Shown: in pieces, positions 1 through 11,552 of the stretch
Position numbering within the stretch: the stretch's first letter is position 1
How the letters are laid out: each line of letters starts with the position of its first letter
Origin: Tremella fuciformis
Lineage: Eukaryota; Basidiomycota; Tremellomycetes; Tremellales; Tremellaceae
DNA length: 64,000 bases
NCBI GenBank assembly: GCA_032768795.1
Contig: CP136490.1
Span: forward strand, 1,116,001 to 1,180,000
Reading direction: 5' to 3'
Notes under the pieces: model-generated
The model's input: only the letters and a program-made list of their open reading frames with translations
What the model was told of the DNA's origin: nothing
Database searches by the model: none
Made by a program: the position numbers and the translations under genes

Positions 1-1304
1 ACTCCTTGCCGGCCTTGCCGATTCCCAAGTGACCCGTCAGACGAGCGTACAGACCGGTGAACGAGCCGATAAGGAAGTCTTTGATGAAGGATGCCTTCTG
101 TTTGGCCGAGGTGTTGCGCAACTGCAGTCGTGCTTGCTCGCGTCTGCTGAGCGGCTTGGCGCTGAGAATCGCAGGCATAGTGGGGAGAATGATGTCGCCC
201 ACGAATACCGAAACGATCTTGGCTCTGGACGAGACCGCAAGATTCTGCGACAACAACCTGTGAGTGGTCGTGAGAACTTGAGACGCGAAAGTGTCTGGCG
301 TAGCCAGGACCGAGGTGGACGGGTAGAGCGTGATGAGCTTCGGGACTCGACCGTTGGCGTTGGGCGCGAGCAGAGTCGGCAAAGCCGGTAGGGCGCCTGG
401 CTGGGAAGGCGGAGATGGATTGAGCGGATACAGAGAGACGAAGGCATGGATGTGGGGCACATGGGCCGGATGAGGGTTGTAAGGATCGGAAGGAGTGTCA
501 CGACCGAAGGCCGGGTATCGAAGGGTCAGAGTTGCCAGGAGTGACCGGTGGAAGGGAGGGAAAGTCGCCGACTGCCATCAGCTCAGGCTCTGGAGTGATC
601 GGACAACACACATCCTCCGGGTCGTAGATGAGAACGCGAAGAGATGATCGCTCCTCCAGAGCAGACAGCTTTCGCTCCAACAGCTCAGCCTCCTTAACCT
701 GTGGCACCGCGATCAGGACGATGTAGCCGGCCTTCAGCAGACTGGCGGCGAGAGGAATGAGGATAGGTGGCAGAGGCGACGGAGCGAGCAAGACTGGCGG
801 TCAGCCAGAGCATCGAGATCAGCCATGACCTACCAATAGCCTCCTTGAGCATCCCATCTTCTACTCTGCCGCGCGTCGAATAATGCCCCAATCGGTAATC
901 CCTGACACCGCGTCGGAGGAGGAACGCGCCCAGTCCGAGACCCACAGTCATGCTCAGCGCCAGGCCACCCACGGCATACGGGTGTCGATGAGCGGCTTTG
1001 TTCGCCTTGTTGCACAGCGATACGGGCATCGGCGGCACAGGCGGAGGCGGCGGAGGCAGCTCCTTGCCGAGGAAAGGAGGGAAGGGGATGGATATGCTAG
1101 GCGGGCCGTGGATGTTGAGTGACTCGACTGCACGTAAGCGACACACGCCCTGCATACTCGTCGAGAGGAAGGCAGCGCACATATCTCGTTCGATACCCTC
1201 TCCATCGTTTCGAGCATCTTGTACGGCAGGTCGTGTAAGTTGGTCGGAACCTGGTCCTCGAGCCACTCTTCGAGCTGATCGAGAAAGCTATTCTCGGGCG
1301 ACAT
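1..1304 (-). CDS. DUF1776 family protein (PBR1-like), 3' end outside window
   Basis: Four exons, complement of 1181..1304, 834..1127, 612..793 and 1..571; the introns are 53, 40 and 40 nt and all phases agree. The protein starts MSPENSFLDQLEEWLEDQ, then has a proline stretch and one membrane segment (HPYAVGGLALSMTVGLGLGAF, about residues 85-105). Next comes a Rossmann-like section with the strand GYIVLIAVPQ and the segment FHRSLLATLTLRYP. This order resembles the fungal DUF1776 family (yeast YNL181W/PBR1, a putative short-chain oxidoreductase of the endomembrane system). Family assignment is from recognition only. The reading frame is still open at the window edge, so at least 390 residues are coded and the C-terminus is missing. 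It is divergent from the small membrane protein gene starting at 1674, with a shared upstream region of about 370 bp. Confidence 0.72.
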
Positions 1305-1673
1305 CGTGCGAGGCTCAGCACTGCTGGCAATATGTAAGTGGGTCAAGGTCGTGCCCTCCCTGAGGGCCAGTCTTTGTACTTCGGTCACTCGGCGGACGAG
1401 AGGACAACGCTCAGGTGTCGTTGGGGTTTAGCGTACTCGTAATGGGACCGGCAGAGCGCAGCGAGCGGCAAAGCTTGCAACGACGCGGAGACGAGCCGGC
1501 GGCGGCCGCTTAGACAGTAATCGAGCCCCTCGTTAGCCACATGGCGATATACAGGGAGGAAATGACGTATTGCTCCAGGCCGCATCCAACTGGCACAAAG
1601 AAATAGTGGACGATGCGTCTGTCTTGCTATTCTCATTATCTCCCGTCTGACGACCCGTGACGATCATAACAGC

Positions 1674-2561
1674 ATGTCTGCCCCCGAGCCCACCGGGACT
1701 CGTCAGCGAACGAACAAGACCGACAAGAAGGAGGATGAGGCTGCCAACCCGTAAGCGTGCCACAGCTCGACGTTCCGTCTCTTGCTGATGATGCAGGGCC
1801 TCCTTGTCTGCTGACCCGACGAAGAAGGTCCCGCGGAACAAGCCTCATGTCAAACCCCCATTCATCGACATGTCCATGAACCGATTGTGAGCGTGACAGA
1901 CGTCTCTCACCCTTTACATGACCCATTGCTTCACTGCAAATCTCCCCGACAGCATCAGCGCAGCCGAGACAGCTGCAGGGGACGGGGTCTGATTTGAGGA
2001 AACCGACTTCGTTCTCACGCTGACTTCAGCCTCACCTACCTCGTCTTATCTCTCCTGGCAGTCGGTGCATTCTACGCATGGCGCTTCACAGTGTGGGCCG
2101 CCGACGCCGGTGGATACTGGAACCTGATGACTGGCCGGCGTCCTCCTCTACGGAACGTCAACGACCCCGCCGCCATCGCATCAGCAGCAGCTTCGGCTGC
2201 TCAAAGTGGCTCGGCAGCTGGCGCATCGTCTGCGGCTGGCAAAGTGAGTGCTGTTTGCTGACAAGTCTTGAGCAACAAACTGAAACATCAGGGCGGTGCT
2301 TCGGGCAAATCCAGCAATGCCGATATTCAGACGCAGATCTTCAATCTTGCCAACGCGCTTGGTATCAAGCCTGCCGAGCTGTCGTCTGCCATCCGACCAC
2401 TCATCGATCCTTCAGTTCCGAACCCGGCTGCTGCCGCTCAGCAAGAGGCAGAAGTACTCAAACAGCAAGCGGCGGCCCAGGGAGCCAACGGCGGCGGCGA
2501 AGCGCAACAAACCCAAGATGCCAGCGTTCTCGGCATTCTCGGAGAGGCACTTCTGGATTGA
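1674..2561 (+). CDS. Hypothetical single-pass membrane protein, 216 aa
   Basis: Four exons at 1674..1750, 1797..1886, 2030..2243 and 2292..2561; all three introns (46, 143 and 48 nt) have GT-AG ends and matching phases. The N-terminus is short, charged and soluble (MSAPEPTGTRQRTNKTDKK). It is followed by one strong hydrophobic helix (FLTYLVLSLLAVGAFYAW, about residues 56-73), then the motif GGYWNLMTGRRPPL, and a long Ala/Gln/Ser-rich tail containing an amphipathic helix (IQTQIFNLANALGIKPAELS). Topology suggests an anchored protein with its tail on one side of an internal membrane. I do not recognise the family. The 143-nt second intron is long for this genome and could hide a further exon. 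Confidence 0.65.
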
Positions 2562-2936
2562 TTGAATCCTTTATGCAACTGGTAGCGGCCGAGAGATTTG
2601 TTGTGGCGAGCGTATACCCATGAGTGAGCCCTGTCTCAGACGCATGCGTGCATCGCTCAACGGCGGACTATGTAAAGCGAAAAAGCGAATAATCACTATA
2701 CTTACTGAAATACGAGGAGAATATACAACATGGCAAGAAACCGCAATGGCTTGTGCACAACGGAAAGAAAACAGTTTGCTGACGCACCACCTATGTTACA
2801 ACATAATCGCTCCTCAATGTGTTCCTGCCTCTTGTGCCTCCAAAACCAGCTGGAGACGGTCGCATATAGATCGCCAGAGAGACTTGGTTCGTCTGTTGCA
2901 CTCGCGCCCTTGGAATGAGGGAACGAGTGAATGGTG
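2562..2936. other. Convergent intergenic region, no gene seen
   Basis: This region separates the ends of two converging genes and should hold both 3' UTRs and polyadenylation signals. No conserved ORF or RNA was recognised. Confidence 0.6.
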
Positions 2937-4227
2937 TTACGAGGTCGAGGCAGGGAAGTAAGGCAGGAAAACGGGTCTTGTCTTGATAGCCCACTGACCA
3001 ACCCACCACTTGTCGACGCCGCAGCTGCCCCAAGGTCGATCGTCGCTGTCGCCACTGACAATCGGACCGGTGCTACCGCTAGTCCTACGGATGACGGGGG
3101 ACATGTGAATGCCGGGACTTCCGGTCGGGGTCATGATCTTGTCAACAGACGCACGGGACGACACGGATGACCGAGAGGAATCCGAGCTCCAGGCAGAACA
3201 CTCGGTGGTGCCATTTGTCATGGTAGACGTAGTGGTCGGTGGGAGGTGCTGGACGACCGGCGAGGGAGAGGTGATGAGAGGCCTGTGTCGGGTGCGGCTC
3301 GGCTCGCCAAAGTGGTGATCGAAGAACGCGGAATGGTGCGCGTGGACGTCGAGACGATCCATCTCTTGCTTCCGATTGTGCTCTTTGCGGGCGGCGAGGA
3401 GATCGCGCACCATTGAGTAAGCGCCGTTCTCCATGTGATCTACGAGTCAGTAACCTCATTCTGACAATCCGAGCACCAGTCAAGTGGGTGGCGACAGGAG
3501 TGGGATACTCACATCCGTCTCGACAGATCCGGCTCTCGTCTGGATTTGGCACGAAATTGCCGCAAGTCGTACCGTCGGCATTGATGGCCGTACACGAGTG
3601 CTTCTCGTCAGCCAGGAAGCTCAATAACCAAGCGAGGTCGCTTGTCCGAGGCCAGCGTATGATCCTCCTTTCGGGGGTCACTAGACGCGTCGGGTCTGGG
3701 TTGGGAAGTGATCCGATCACAACTCACGAATTTGCAGAAGATCGACTCATGTTCTTGAGGGGCGTGGCAAGAACCAAGAGGCCCTGCATTGCACTGATTC
3801 ACGTCAGCGTGTTGGTTCCCACGCCCCGACAGCTTCTGACACGCCTGGAACCGCATGTGAGACGCGTGTTGGGTGGCAAATCGGCACCACATGACGGCGT
3901 TCTCTTCTTCGCGCGTCTGGCGCGTCTGAGCGGTCCCGGGTGGCAAAACGTAGCTAGGGGAAGCTGAGCAAGACTCACCCGCGTAGTGCGCCATTTCTCC
4001 TCCTCGACGCGGTTCATACGAACTCGTGTCTTGCGCTTGTGCTGGCCAGCGGTGGTCGGAACCACCTTGCGCACAGCCGGCGCGACGGGCGATGGAATGC
4101 CTACAACGGGGGCTGCGGGCAGGTTGGAAGGGCACGCGAAAGCGGTTGGGTGATCGAAGCAGGACGAGGGGAGCTGCGGCAGTGCTGGACGCGCGGGCGA
4201 CGCGATGGGAAGCGAGGAGACGGGCAT
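2937..4227 (-). CDS. Hypothetical cysteine-rich protein, 346 aa
   Basis: Four exons, complement of 3979..4227, 3728..3925, 3513..3603 and 2937..3439; phases agree and the total is 347 codons including stop. The N-terminus is Pro/Ala-rich and leads into a basic segment (HKRKTRVRMNRVEEEKWRTT). A Cys/His-rich middle follows (MWCRFATQH, FQACQKL, GSCHAPQEHESIFCKF, KHSCTAINADGTTCGNF, ICRDGY), which looks like one or two zinc-binding modules. The C-terminal half is Ser/Thr-rich and probably disordered. This suggests a nuclear or nucleic-acid-binding protein, but I do not recognise the family. The 124-nt intron (3604-3727) has the weakest acceptor, and a further 39-nt in-frame intron inside exon 2 is possible. 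Confidence 0.6.
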
Positions 4228-6263
4228 GGCGTCGACGATGGCGAGCGCGTTGTGCTCGCTACCTGGAAGGACGACCGTGCGGCGTAGATCGCGATATGCG
4301 GCGGCTGATATTGACGTTGAATGGAAGGGTTTGTCGGGTCAGGGAACGATCTCAATTAGGGTGCCGGTAGGTTTGAGAGGTCGAACAAAGGGAAAGGGAG
4401 ATGGGGAATGTATAAAAGGTGCTCGGTGGTTGGTGGCAACCGGCAAGTGGAATGATGATGCAGGTGATGGGCTGGGCAGACGGAAAGGCAGAGGGGCGGT
4501 AAAGGCAGATCGGTGATCGGCACCCCCAAACTCACAGTCGTTCGCCTCGATGCACGCCGCCAGCCTGGTTGGTATGTACTTCGGGACAAACGTCAGACGT
4601 ATGCGAGGACAGTGACGTCTGTACGGCTTGGACAAGTCGCGTCCTTTTTTTCTTGTGTCTCCGCCGACGAGGGCGGGTCTCGGATCAAGTCGAGGGTGTT
4701 TCGGTCGACAGGTAGGATTGGACTCGAACAGTCGAGAGCGGATTATACGGCAGATGAGAGACACAAGCGAGACGCGCAGACGACGACGCCGAGGATACAA
4801 ACGAGGCTTTTTTGGGCGTGGTACAAGGAGAACGGGATTGGTGGTGTCGGCGACGGAACGCGGAGCGGTAGTCGAGCAACTCGCGAGTTGGAGGAGCGAA
4901 GAGGAAACCGTTGCCGGCGGCTGGGTCCTTTAATGCGTTTTCTCTTTTACGCAGATGCAGCGGGGCAGCTGCGCAACTATTATCTTGCACGGGATTTGGC
5001 GCGCGGCGGCATGTCAATGCTGCATCAGGTCAGGTCCGGCGGGAAAAACGGGGCTCATGGACTCTGGTGTGTGTTGTCTCGTGAGACAAGACTTGTCTTG
5101 ATGGGCGGCCGTACCCCACCATCACGACCAGCCAGCGGCATGTAGAGCACGGTGCTCCACGGACCACAATCCCCTGCCCTGCCCTGCCCAGACCCCGACG
5201 TCGTAAGCGAGCATGGTTTCACCATCATGTACCATCCCGGTACCCCCGCCCAGGTCACCACTCCGGATCGACCGAAGGGACGGGTTTCGGGCGCGACGCG
5301 CGAGAGACGTCTTTCCGTCTCTCATGCCTTTGGTCAGGTCCTCCGGTAAGGGGTCGATGTGGGCGCCTGGACTAGTTTAGCCATGTTTCATACTTGGCGA
5401 TCCAAAGGATGCACAACGGACCAGGCAATTAGGGCGTAGCGCGGGCGTCGAGCGCCGGATATCATACGTGCGCGGACACTCGCTCCACCTGGGGTGTACG
5501 CGGCGACCACGACGACGACAACACGGTCGACGAGGGCGAGACATGCTGTCCGGCTGCCGGGCCGAGAGTTGACAGCTGTGAGACGTCTCTGATCGCCGCC
5601 GACGCATCGACCAGCGGGCGTACGCCGAGACATCGCCATCACCTGGACCTCCATGCGGCTTCTAGACCGCCGCGTGCGCACCGCCCGCCCGTCAGCTGAC
5701 CGATGACTGATCACTGATTTTTCCCCACCACAAAACCGAGGTCCACTGCAAGCTCGTTGCCACCAAGCGAGAATGGGCATCTCGGTCCATCACGACACCC
5801 TCCTTTCGTTGACTGTCCCGATAAGCGGAAGCGACGACATGACGCCGGTCTCACGCGGGGCTAACGGGCATGCCGGACCGGACGACGCAAGCCGTCTGCG
5901 AGGCACCGCTCGGGGTGGCGCAGAAGGGTCGAGACCTTCTTTTCCAGGTGGACCGGGTTGATTGATTGACCGTCGTCCCCATCAGCCATCAACAGGTCCT
6001 TTCGATTGCTGATGGCTCTCGGCGTCATAGCGCCAGGTCCGCCACAATTTACAGCGACTCTTCGAGGTTGGAGACAAGCGAATGCTAATCCGTGCGTGCT
6101 CACGTGGCTGGCCGTCTTGACCCGTCAACTGCTCGGAACGCTCCAGCCTTCACGGCTGGAGGGCATGCGTGATGAGTTGCATGCGATGTCGTAATTTGGG
6201 TCCTACTCTACATCTATCTAATTGAGCATGATGGTGTCTAGAGTCGTAAAGAGGCGGGCTTGT
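4228..6263. other. 2-kb intergenic region without a recognisable gene
   Basis: It lies upstream of the cysteine-rich gene (minus) and downstream of the MFS gene (minus). ORFs here are short, overlap on both strands and show no family features. The length suggests a long promoter or leader for the gene at 2937-4227. No tRNA or repeat was recognised. Confidence 0.5.
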
Positions 6264-8354
6264 TCACATGCGAGAGATGAAGATGAAAACAGTGAGGGAT
6301 AGAGCCAAACAGGTGATCATGAATGGGTTGAGCACAAAGATCGTGAAGCCTTGCGCAAGCATACCGATAGCGCTGCAAAATCAGCCAGAGGTGCAAAGCG
6401 TGCTTCCGCCCACTCACAAGGGGATCAACGCCGATCCGCCGGCACCCATAGAGGCGACAAGACCAACGGCAGCTGTCCCGATCCTTCGAGGTGTGTGGAA
6501 AGACAGAGTCTCGACCCTGAATGTCAGTGGCGCCCATACAGGTGGGAAGGAGCAGACGATATGGGGTAGATAGGACCGAGGCAGAACCCTGCGATGGAGA
6601 GTGCCACTCCATTGGCGATGACGCTGGGGACCGTCCAATTGACGATCAACATGGCGATACAGACAGAAGTATACAAGACGATCGCCCAGTTGTTGCCCAG
6701 CTGTTCGTGAGCATCTTATCCTGTCGTCATGAGACCTAGACTCGCCAGCTTGGTCACGGGGATCAACGTCAATTGCCCCACACCAATCCCGGCAAAATAT
6801 CCAGACACAGCATATCCACTTGCCGGAGTTCCGTGCTTGATCTCCTCCAAGAAGCTAGTAGTCCATGCGCCGAGTCCCACTTCTACACCGACATAGAGGA
6901 AGAGATAAACAGCCATCAGCTGCACGATCCGCAGTCTGATGATAGTGAATAAATCCTTCTTCTCCTCCACGACTGACATTTCAGTCGGCAGCGGAAGAGT
7001 CCCTACGCGCTGGAGCTCCACCTCTTCCATTCGGATAGCTTCTAGCCTATCGAGAACTCCAGAGTGTTCGAGGGGGTTGTGTGTGGGCCCGACACCCGGT
7101 GTGATCGCTCCGGCTGACTCGAATGACGGTCGGCGTGTGGGAGCTTGCGAGGTGGCAGGGGTACGCTGGGTGAGACCGCGCCGAATCTCCGACTCCTCCA
7201 TCGCTTGCTGGTGAGACAGAGGTATGATCTCCTCCGCCCGGCGACCGCGAAAGGTGAGAGCGATACACGCACAGAGAGCGGTGGAGATGCCCATTGACGC
7301 AAAGTAATACAGTGTCACGCGCTCAACTCGACTTGCAAATTGTGTGGCAACTAGCGGAGCTACAGCGGCGCCGAGGCCATACAGGCCGTGTCCGCAGGAT
7401 AACTTGAGTGCAGGGTTGGGAAGGCGGGACAGCTGTCAGCCCGGGCCCGTCCGAACGGGGGTCGACCTGGCTTGACCCTCACATATAATGAATTCCCCAT
7501 CCCAGACACGAAGTAGCCTAGGCAAAAGACCGGGTATGGGGGGCCTGATCCAAGTATGGCATAGGCCGTCGTCTGTATGGCCAGACCGACTGTTGCGACC
7601 TGGTCCCAGCCAGCTCTGGCAGTTCATATGGTCCAGGAAATCTCACCCATGCAAAGCCGATACGATCCGTCAACGGTCCAACTATCAAAGACGACAGGAA
7701 GATCCCGCCAAAGTTGATCACATACACCAAGGAGATGATGGCGTAGTTGACCCCGTAAAATATCTGCAGCTTGGGCACAAGCGGTCCAGCACTGGCATCG
7801 TTCCATCCTCCCATGAGGAGCACAATCCACAGCAGGACCGTCATGAGCCGTTGTGTCTTTTCCCCGGGAGGTAGTCGGATATCGCCTCTCCTAGCTGTCT
7901 CTTTCGATCTGCCAAGCTTGAGACCTTTGAATACAGCCCCAGTTCTTCCTCTCCTCTTCGGGTCTCTCTCTATTTTCGGCTCGATGAACGGCAACGCTTG
8001 ACGGGTCGTCGCGATCCCTGACGACCATGCTGGCGGGTCCGTAATGCGAGGCGAAGCAGGTGGACCGGGAGACCGGGACATGCTCAAAGTCGGCTCTACA
8101 GCTCCTCGAGACCGCACGGAAGATTGCCTTGCACGAAGCCTGTTGGACTCCTGCTTGTGCTCCAGTTCCGGCAGGTCCATCTCGACCATATCCAAAGCCT
8201 CATCCTTGTCTTCTGGGGTTGCTGTACCCGCACTCCCCTCAAGGGAGGCCTCGGTCGCCTCGTGCGTGAAGTTTTCATGTGGGCGTCCAGAAGTATCCTC
8301 AGTGACTGTCGGGCCTGCTTCCTCCGGCGCGCTGTGCAAGGCAGCTTCCGCCAT
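6264..8354 (-). CDS. Major facilitator superfamily transporter
   Basis: The first exon starts at 8354 (MAEAALHSAPEEAGP) and codes for a long Ser/Glu/Arg-rich cytosolic N-terminus of about 170 residues. The first membrane helices follow (QRLMTVLLWIVLLMGGWND, NYAIISLVYVINFGGIFLS), with the MFS loop-2 signature GPLTDRIG. After an intron cluster around 7320-7600, a second block (from about 7318) holds a central charged loop and more helices (LRIVQLMAVYLFLYVGVEVG, YAVSGYFAGIGVGQL). The last exons give NWAIVLYTSVCIAMLIVNW, GTAAVGLVASMGAGGSAL and FVLNPFMITCLALSLTVFIF, with the stop at 6264-6266. The layout resembles the fungal BSC6/FucP-like MFS group; the substrate cannot be told. Exon borders between 6720 and 7520 were not all resolved. 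It is the last ordinary gene before the retrotransposon block. Confidence 0.72.
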
Positions 8355-8597
8355 GATCAGCTTCTGAGATGAGAGAGTGAACGATAGTCAATTTCTTGGA
8401 GAAGGACGAGATTGCACATGTGGGGCATCTGCCGCTTTACCGCCGGATAGCCTTCCCTGGAAGGCGCTACTGCGCGTCGGCATTCCTCTCGTCCTCGTGT
8501 CATCGAAGCCTGCCCTTGATTAGGAGACGTTGAGGCCAGAAGCTCGGGAGGGAAATGAGGTTGACTTCTGGTCGGTTAAAACCGGTTCGGAGTTTTG

Positions 8598-9159
8598 TGT
8601 CATGACCGACCTCATCTCAAACACAAGTCACCGCTTTTTACGCCATTCGCCTACAAAACACAGTACTTTTTCCACCGAACTGCTCAAACATTACCTCTTC
8701 TGGTACATCGCCGATTTAAGTCAGTACTTTTGTCGGTGATCTTCCCTGAAGTCAATACTTTTATCGGTGATCTTTCCTGAAGTCAGTACTTTTTCCGGTG
8801 ATCCTACTCGGCGGCCTTCAGCCACCTTTCCACTCCCAGTAATTATAGACAGATCTGCAGCGAGGAGAATCGCTTGCACTCGAGAAATATCGGCAGTAGG
8901 AAAACTTTTCTCATGGAATGGGTGGCAAAACAGGTGGCAAATCCCTTCGGCGTACATAGCCCTCTTGTCTATATAAGGAGGCCACTTTCCGGCCAAGATA
9001 GTTTCTTCAGCAATGGATCTCTTGTGTCCCGTCACAAAAGTCACACAGCTGGTCTGAACCCAGCACTCTTGTCCTCGATCCCTCAGTCCCCTTGCTTTAC
9101 GAGCCAGAGACTAGACCCACTCGTGCCCTTTACCTTGGGCTACCCCTTCGAGCGTGACA
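8598..9159 (+). repeat. Solo LTR of Gypsy-B, 562 bp
   Basis: It begins TGTCATGACCGACC, ends GAGCGTGACA, and matches the two Gypsy-B LTRs at 42595-43156 and 48225-48786 over its whole length with a few substitutions. It is flanked by the direct repeat TTTTG (8593-8597 and 9160-9164). It holds a TATA box (TATATAA near 8970) and three degenerate copies of a 27-28 nt unit (GTCARTACTTTT...CGGTGATC) at about 8720-8805. It is the footprint of an element that lost its body by LTR-LTR recombination. Confidence 0.95.
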
Positions 9160-9164
9160 TTTTG

Positions 9165-10336
9165 CCGACGGGTTCATGGTACAGGTGTCCACCAGTGCGG
9201 CCCGATCATCGCGCCCGGCTTCGACTCGACAACCTGGCCGTGAATCAAACATGGCCGTACGTATCGCCTGCCCACCGGTATCACTGCTTGAAGCAGCACA
9301 TGGGTTTTGGAGTAAAAGCCGCGATACGAAAAGGGGATCCCAGCAAAAATGCCTACCGAAGATCAGCCTTTTCCCGGTTGATTCGGGTTACTTACGGCGA
9401 TGCCATGCACAGCTCATAATCGCGCTGTCACCTTCTGGCTCACTATGCAGCCCCCTTTGAAGCACCGCTCATACATATGTACCATCATATTGTTTCGAGC
9501 GTTGCGAATCGGTTGGCGGGCTCTCGAAGGTCTCACCACATGAATTCTGAAGTCGCCGAGCAGGATCCATGCGGCTTTCGCGGCCATAATCTTCCTCGGA
9601 GTTCGAGCCATACGGCAGTAAGGCCTACTCAAGCCGCCTTGGACAGTGATCTGGTCTACTTGCAGGCGCAAAGAGAGTCCGGCAGGTTACGAGGCGGCGT
9701 AATGACTGCGTCTCGACGTTCAGGCTATCTGCCGTTCGGTGAGATGACGACAATAGGGCCGTGTGGGACGGTACGGCGATAGGCTGATGTGAGAAAGTGG
9801 CAGGGCATCCCTCATGGGAGACTTTTGACTGAATATTGTAGCCCGAGTGTTGGGGTAAGGGCAAGCTGACATTCAGCGCTTCGTACTCCCCAACGAGACT
9901 GATCCGTGCGCGAGCCCGTGTCTTTCGGATTTGACTTTGGGACAAATGACTATTGGCTTTAACGCGATCTGGAGTGACGCCATCATGATGCCATGCTGAT
10001 CTCAGATTCATACGAGGTTTTGCCCATGAGCAGTAGGCTCAACGCCCAATGTCAATTAAGCCGAAAGACATCGGCAACAAGCGGTGGTATTGCATCTCGA
10101 TTTCGCGATTTACAAACACATTTTGGTCAAGCACAATATGAGCTTCGCTGAATTGATTTGTGTGATACTCTTGCAAATCGCCAGCCTACTGCTCCACTAG
10201 TACTTACCTGACGTGAAAGGAAAAATAAAACAAGCTCGCAAAATCGGCTGGCTTGCTTCGCCGCAGGAAAAGGTTATCTTCTGTCTCTTTGAGGCTCTCT
10301 GTCGTCTCCACGTTCTCTCCTAAGTGACGCAGCAAG
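9165..10336. other. Intergenic region upstream of P1, no gene seen
   Basis: Only short overlapping ORFs without family features are present. The last few hundred bases should hold the promoter of P1. Confidence 0.45.
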
Positions 10337-10969
10337 ATGCGCAGCTGGCTCTCCAAGTCGCTACGAGGGCGTTCCTCGTTCAGCCCTGCACCACGGCACC
10401 CTCGGATCTACACCGCCAGAAGTATTTCGAGGTATCTTGTGGACCAGGCGAAACAAGCAAATCCTGGTGTGACTGCCTCGATCCTAGCCACAGATGCCGC
10501 ACAAGTCGCGGAGGAGGTAATTCGACTGTTCTCCAACGAGGCGTTGTCCGAGGACAAGCAAGACGCTGTTGCCACTTCAGTGTCTGCTTGTTTTCTCGCG
10601 AAGTACTGCACAGATGCAATCAAACAAGGGCGTCAACCTGATGAATGTCGTTTTGGCATTGAGGGGATCAGATGCTCGGGATCAATCGTCGGCACGCCCA
10701 GCTCGTCCCTACCTATACCTTACTTCGCTGATGACGTGCACGCTGATCGCCACACGTACAGGAGACTTGTGTACGATCACCCCTCGTTGCAGATTTGCTG
10801 GCCGACAGAAAACGCTGTCCTAATGGTCAGCTCACCTCAGATGACCCTGTTCACTGACGCGATGTTCAGCTGCCCTTCCTATCGAGATGAGACTATTGGC
10901 TCAAGGAAGTCTGCAGCAGTAGAGATGAGTGTCACAGCCCGCCACAAGTCCGAACAATGTCTGGACTGA
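10337..10969 (+). CDS. P1: orphan-family protein, 210 aa
   Basis: Single-exon ORF. The N-terminus is basic (MRSWLSKSLRGRSSF) and could be a mitochondrial presequence. It shares with P2 and P3 an N-terminal helix (TARSISRYLVDQ), a core helix (QDAVATSVSACFLAKY, about residues 75-90), a GIEGI element, a YRRLVYDHPSLQICW strand block (about 137-151), and a C-terminal segment YRD..IGSRKSAAVEMSV. No catalytic or membrane motif is visible and I do not recognise the family. A possible 44-nt intron (GTCAGC...TTCAG, from 10827) was rejected because the unspliced frame aligns better with the paralogs. Same strand and order as P2, P3 and P4, which suggests tandem duplication. Confidence 0.6.
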   Translation: MRSWLSKSLRGRSSFSPAPRHPRIYTARSISRYLVDQAKQANPGVTASILATDAAQVAEEVIRLFSNEALSEDKQDAVATSVSACFLAKYCTDAIKQGRQPDECRFGIEGIRCSGSIVGTPSSSLPIPYFADDVHADRHTYRRLVYDHPSLQICWPTENAVLMVSSPQMTLFTDAMFSCPSYRDETIGSRKSAAVEMSVTARHKSEQCLD

Positions 10970-11552
10970 AGCAGGTCGGAAGTCGATGGATATTCTTCCA
11001 GTGAGAAACATGCATGATACTTCATCGCATCAGTTGTGCTCGCGCCCCCCAATGTCAGGTGCTCAGCGGCACTGAAGTGGTCAATTCAGTGGTCAGGCTC
11101 CCGGACAGGCGCTACCTCCAATGCTAGGCCCTCATGTCCCGCTAACCTGTGTGGCAGATATTGTGGAGTCCGCGAAGTTGGCAAATGGGGGCTAAGCTCC
11201 ATAAGCGGGCCACATCGGTCCTCTGTCCAAGAAGCTGCGATTGGCAACATGTCATGGTCATTGCGAGAAAAGTAGGCCAGATTGCACAATAAAGTATCGA
11301 AATTCACCAATATCTCAAATCGCACCAGACACGCAATGCGTCGTTGAGAGCTGACAGTTCCGTGCTTCGCCACCGCGACTGAAAGGAGACGCCGTTACAC
11401 AGCATTTCGATGCGGTGCTTCCCCGGGTCGCACTGCGCAAAGCTGAGGCGAGACCTAGGAGCTGCCTACCCTCTTTCCTCTCTTTCATCACACCAACTTC
11501 TCTCTCCTGACGTTCTTCTGAGGGCCGTGTCCTTCCTCAGTACGGAACAGTC
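10970..11552. other. P1-P2 intergenic region
   Basis: It should hold the P1 3' UTR and the P2 promoter; CT-rich stretches lie just before the P2 start (11460-11530), as is common in fungal leaders. No other feature was seen. Confidence 0.45.

Noticed and set aside
4409..4420. TATAAAA as a plus-strand promoter
   Set aside because: No plausible plus-strand gene follows in the next 2 kb.
10827..10870. 44-nt possible intron in P1
   Set aside because: Splicing leads to a stop after a few codons and removes sequence just before the conserved C-terminal block shared with P2 and P3.
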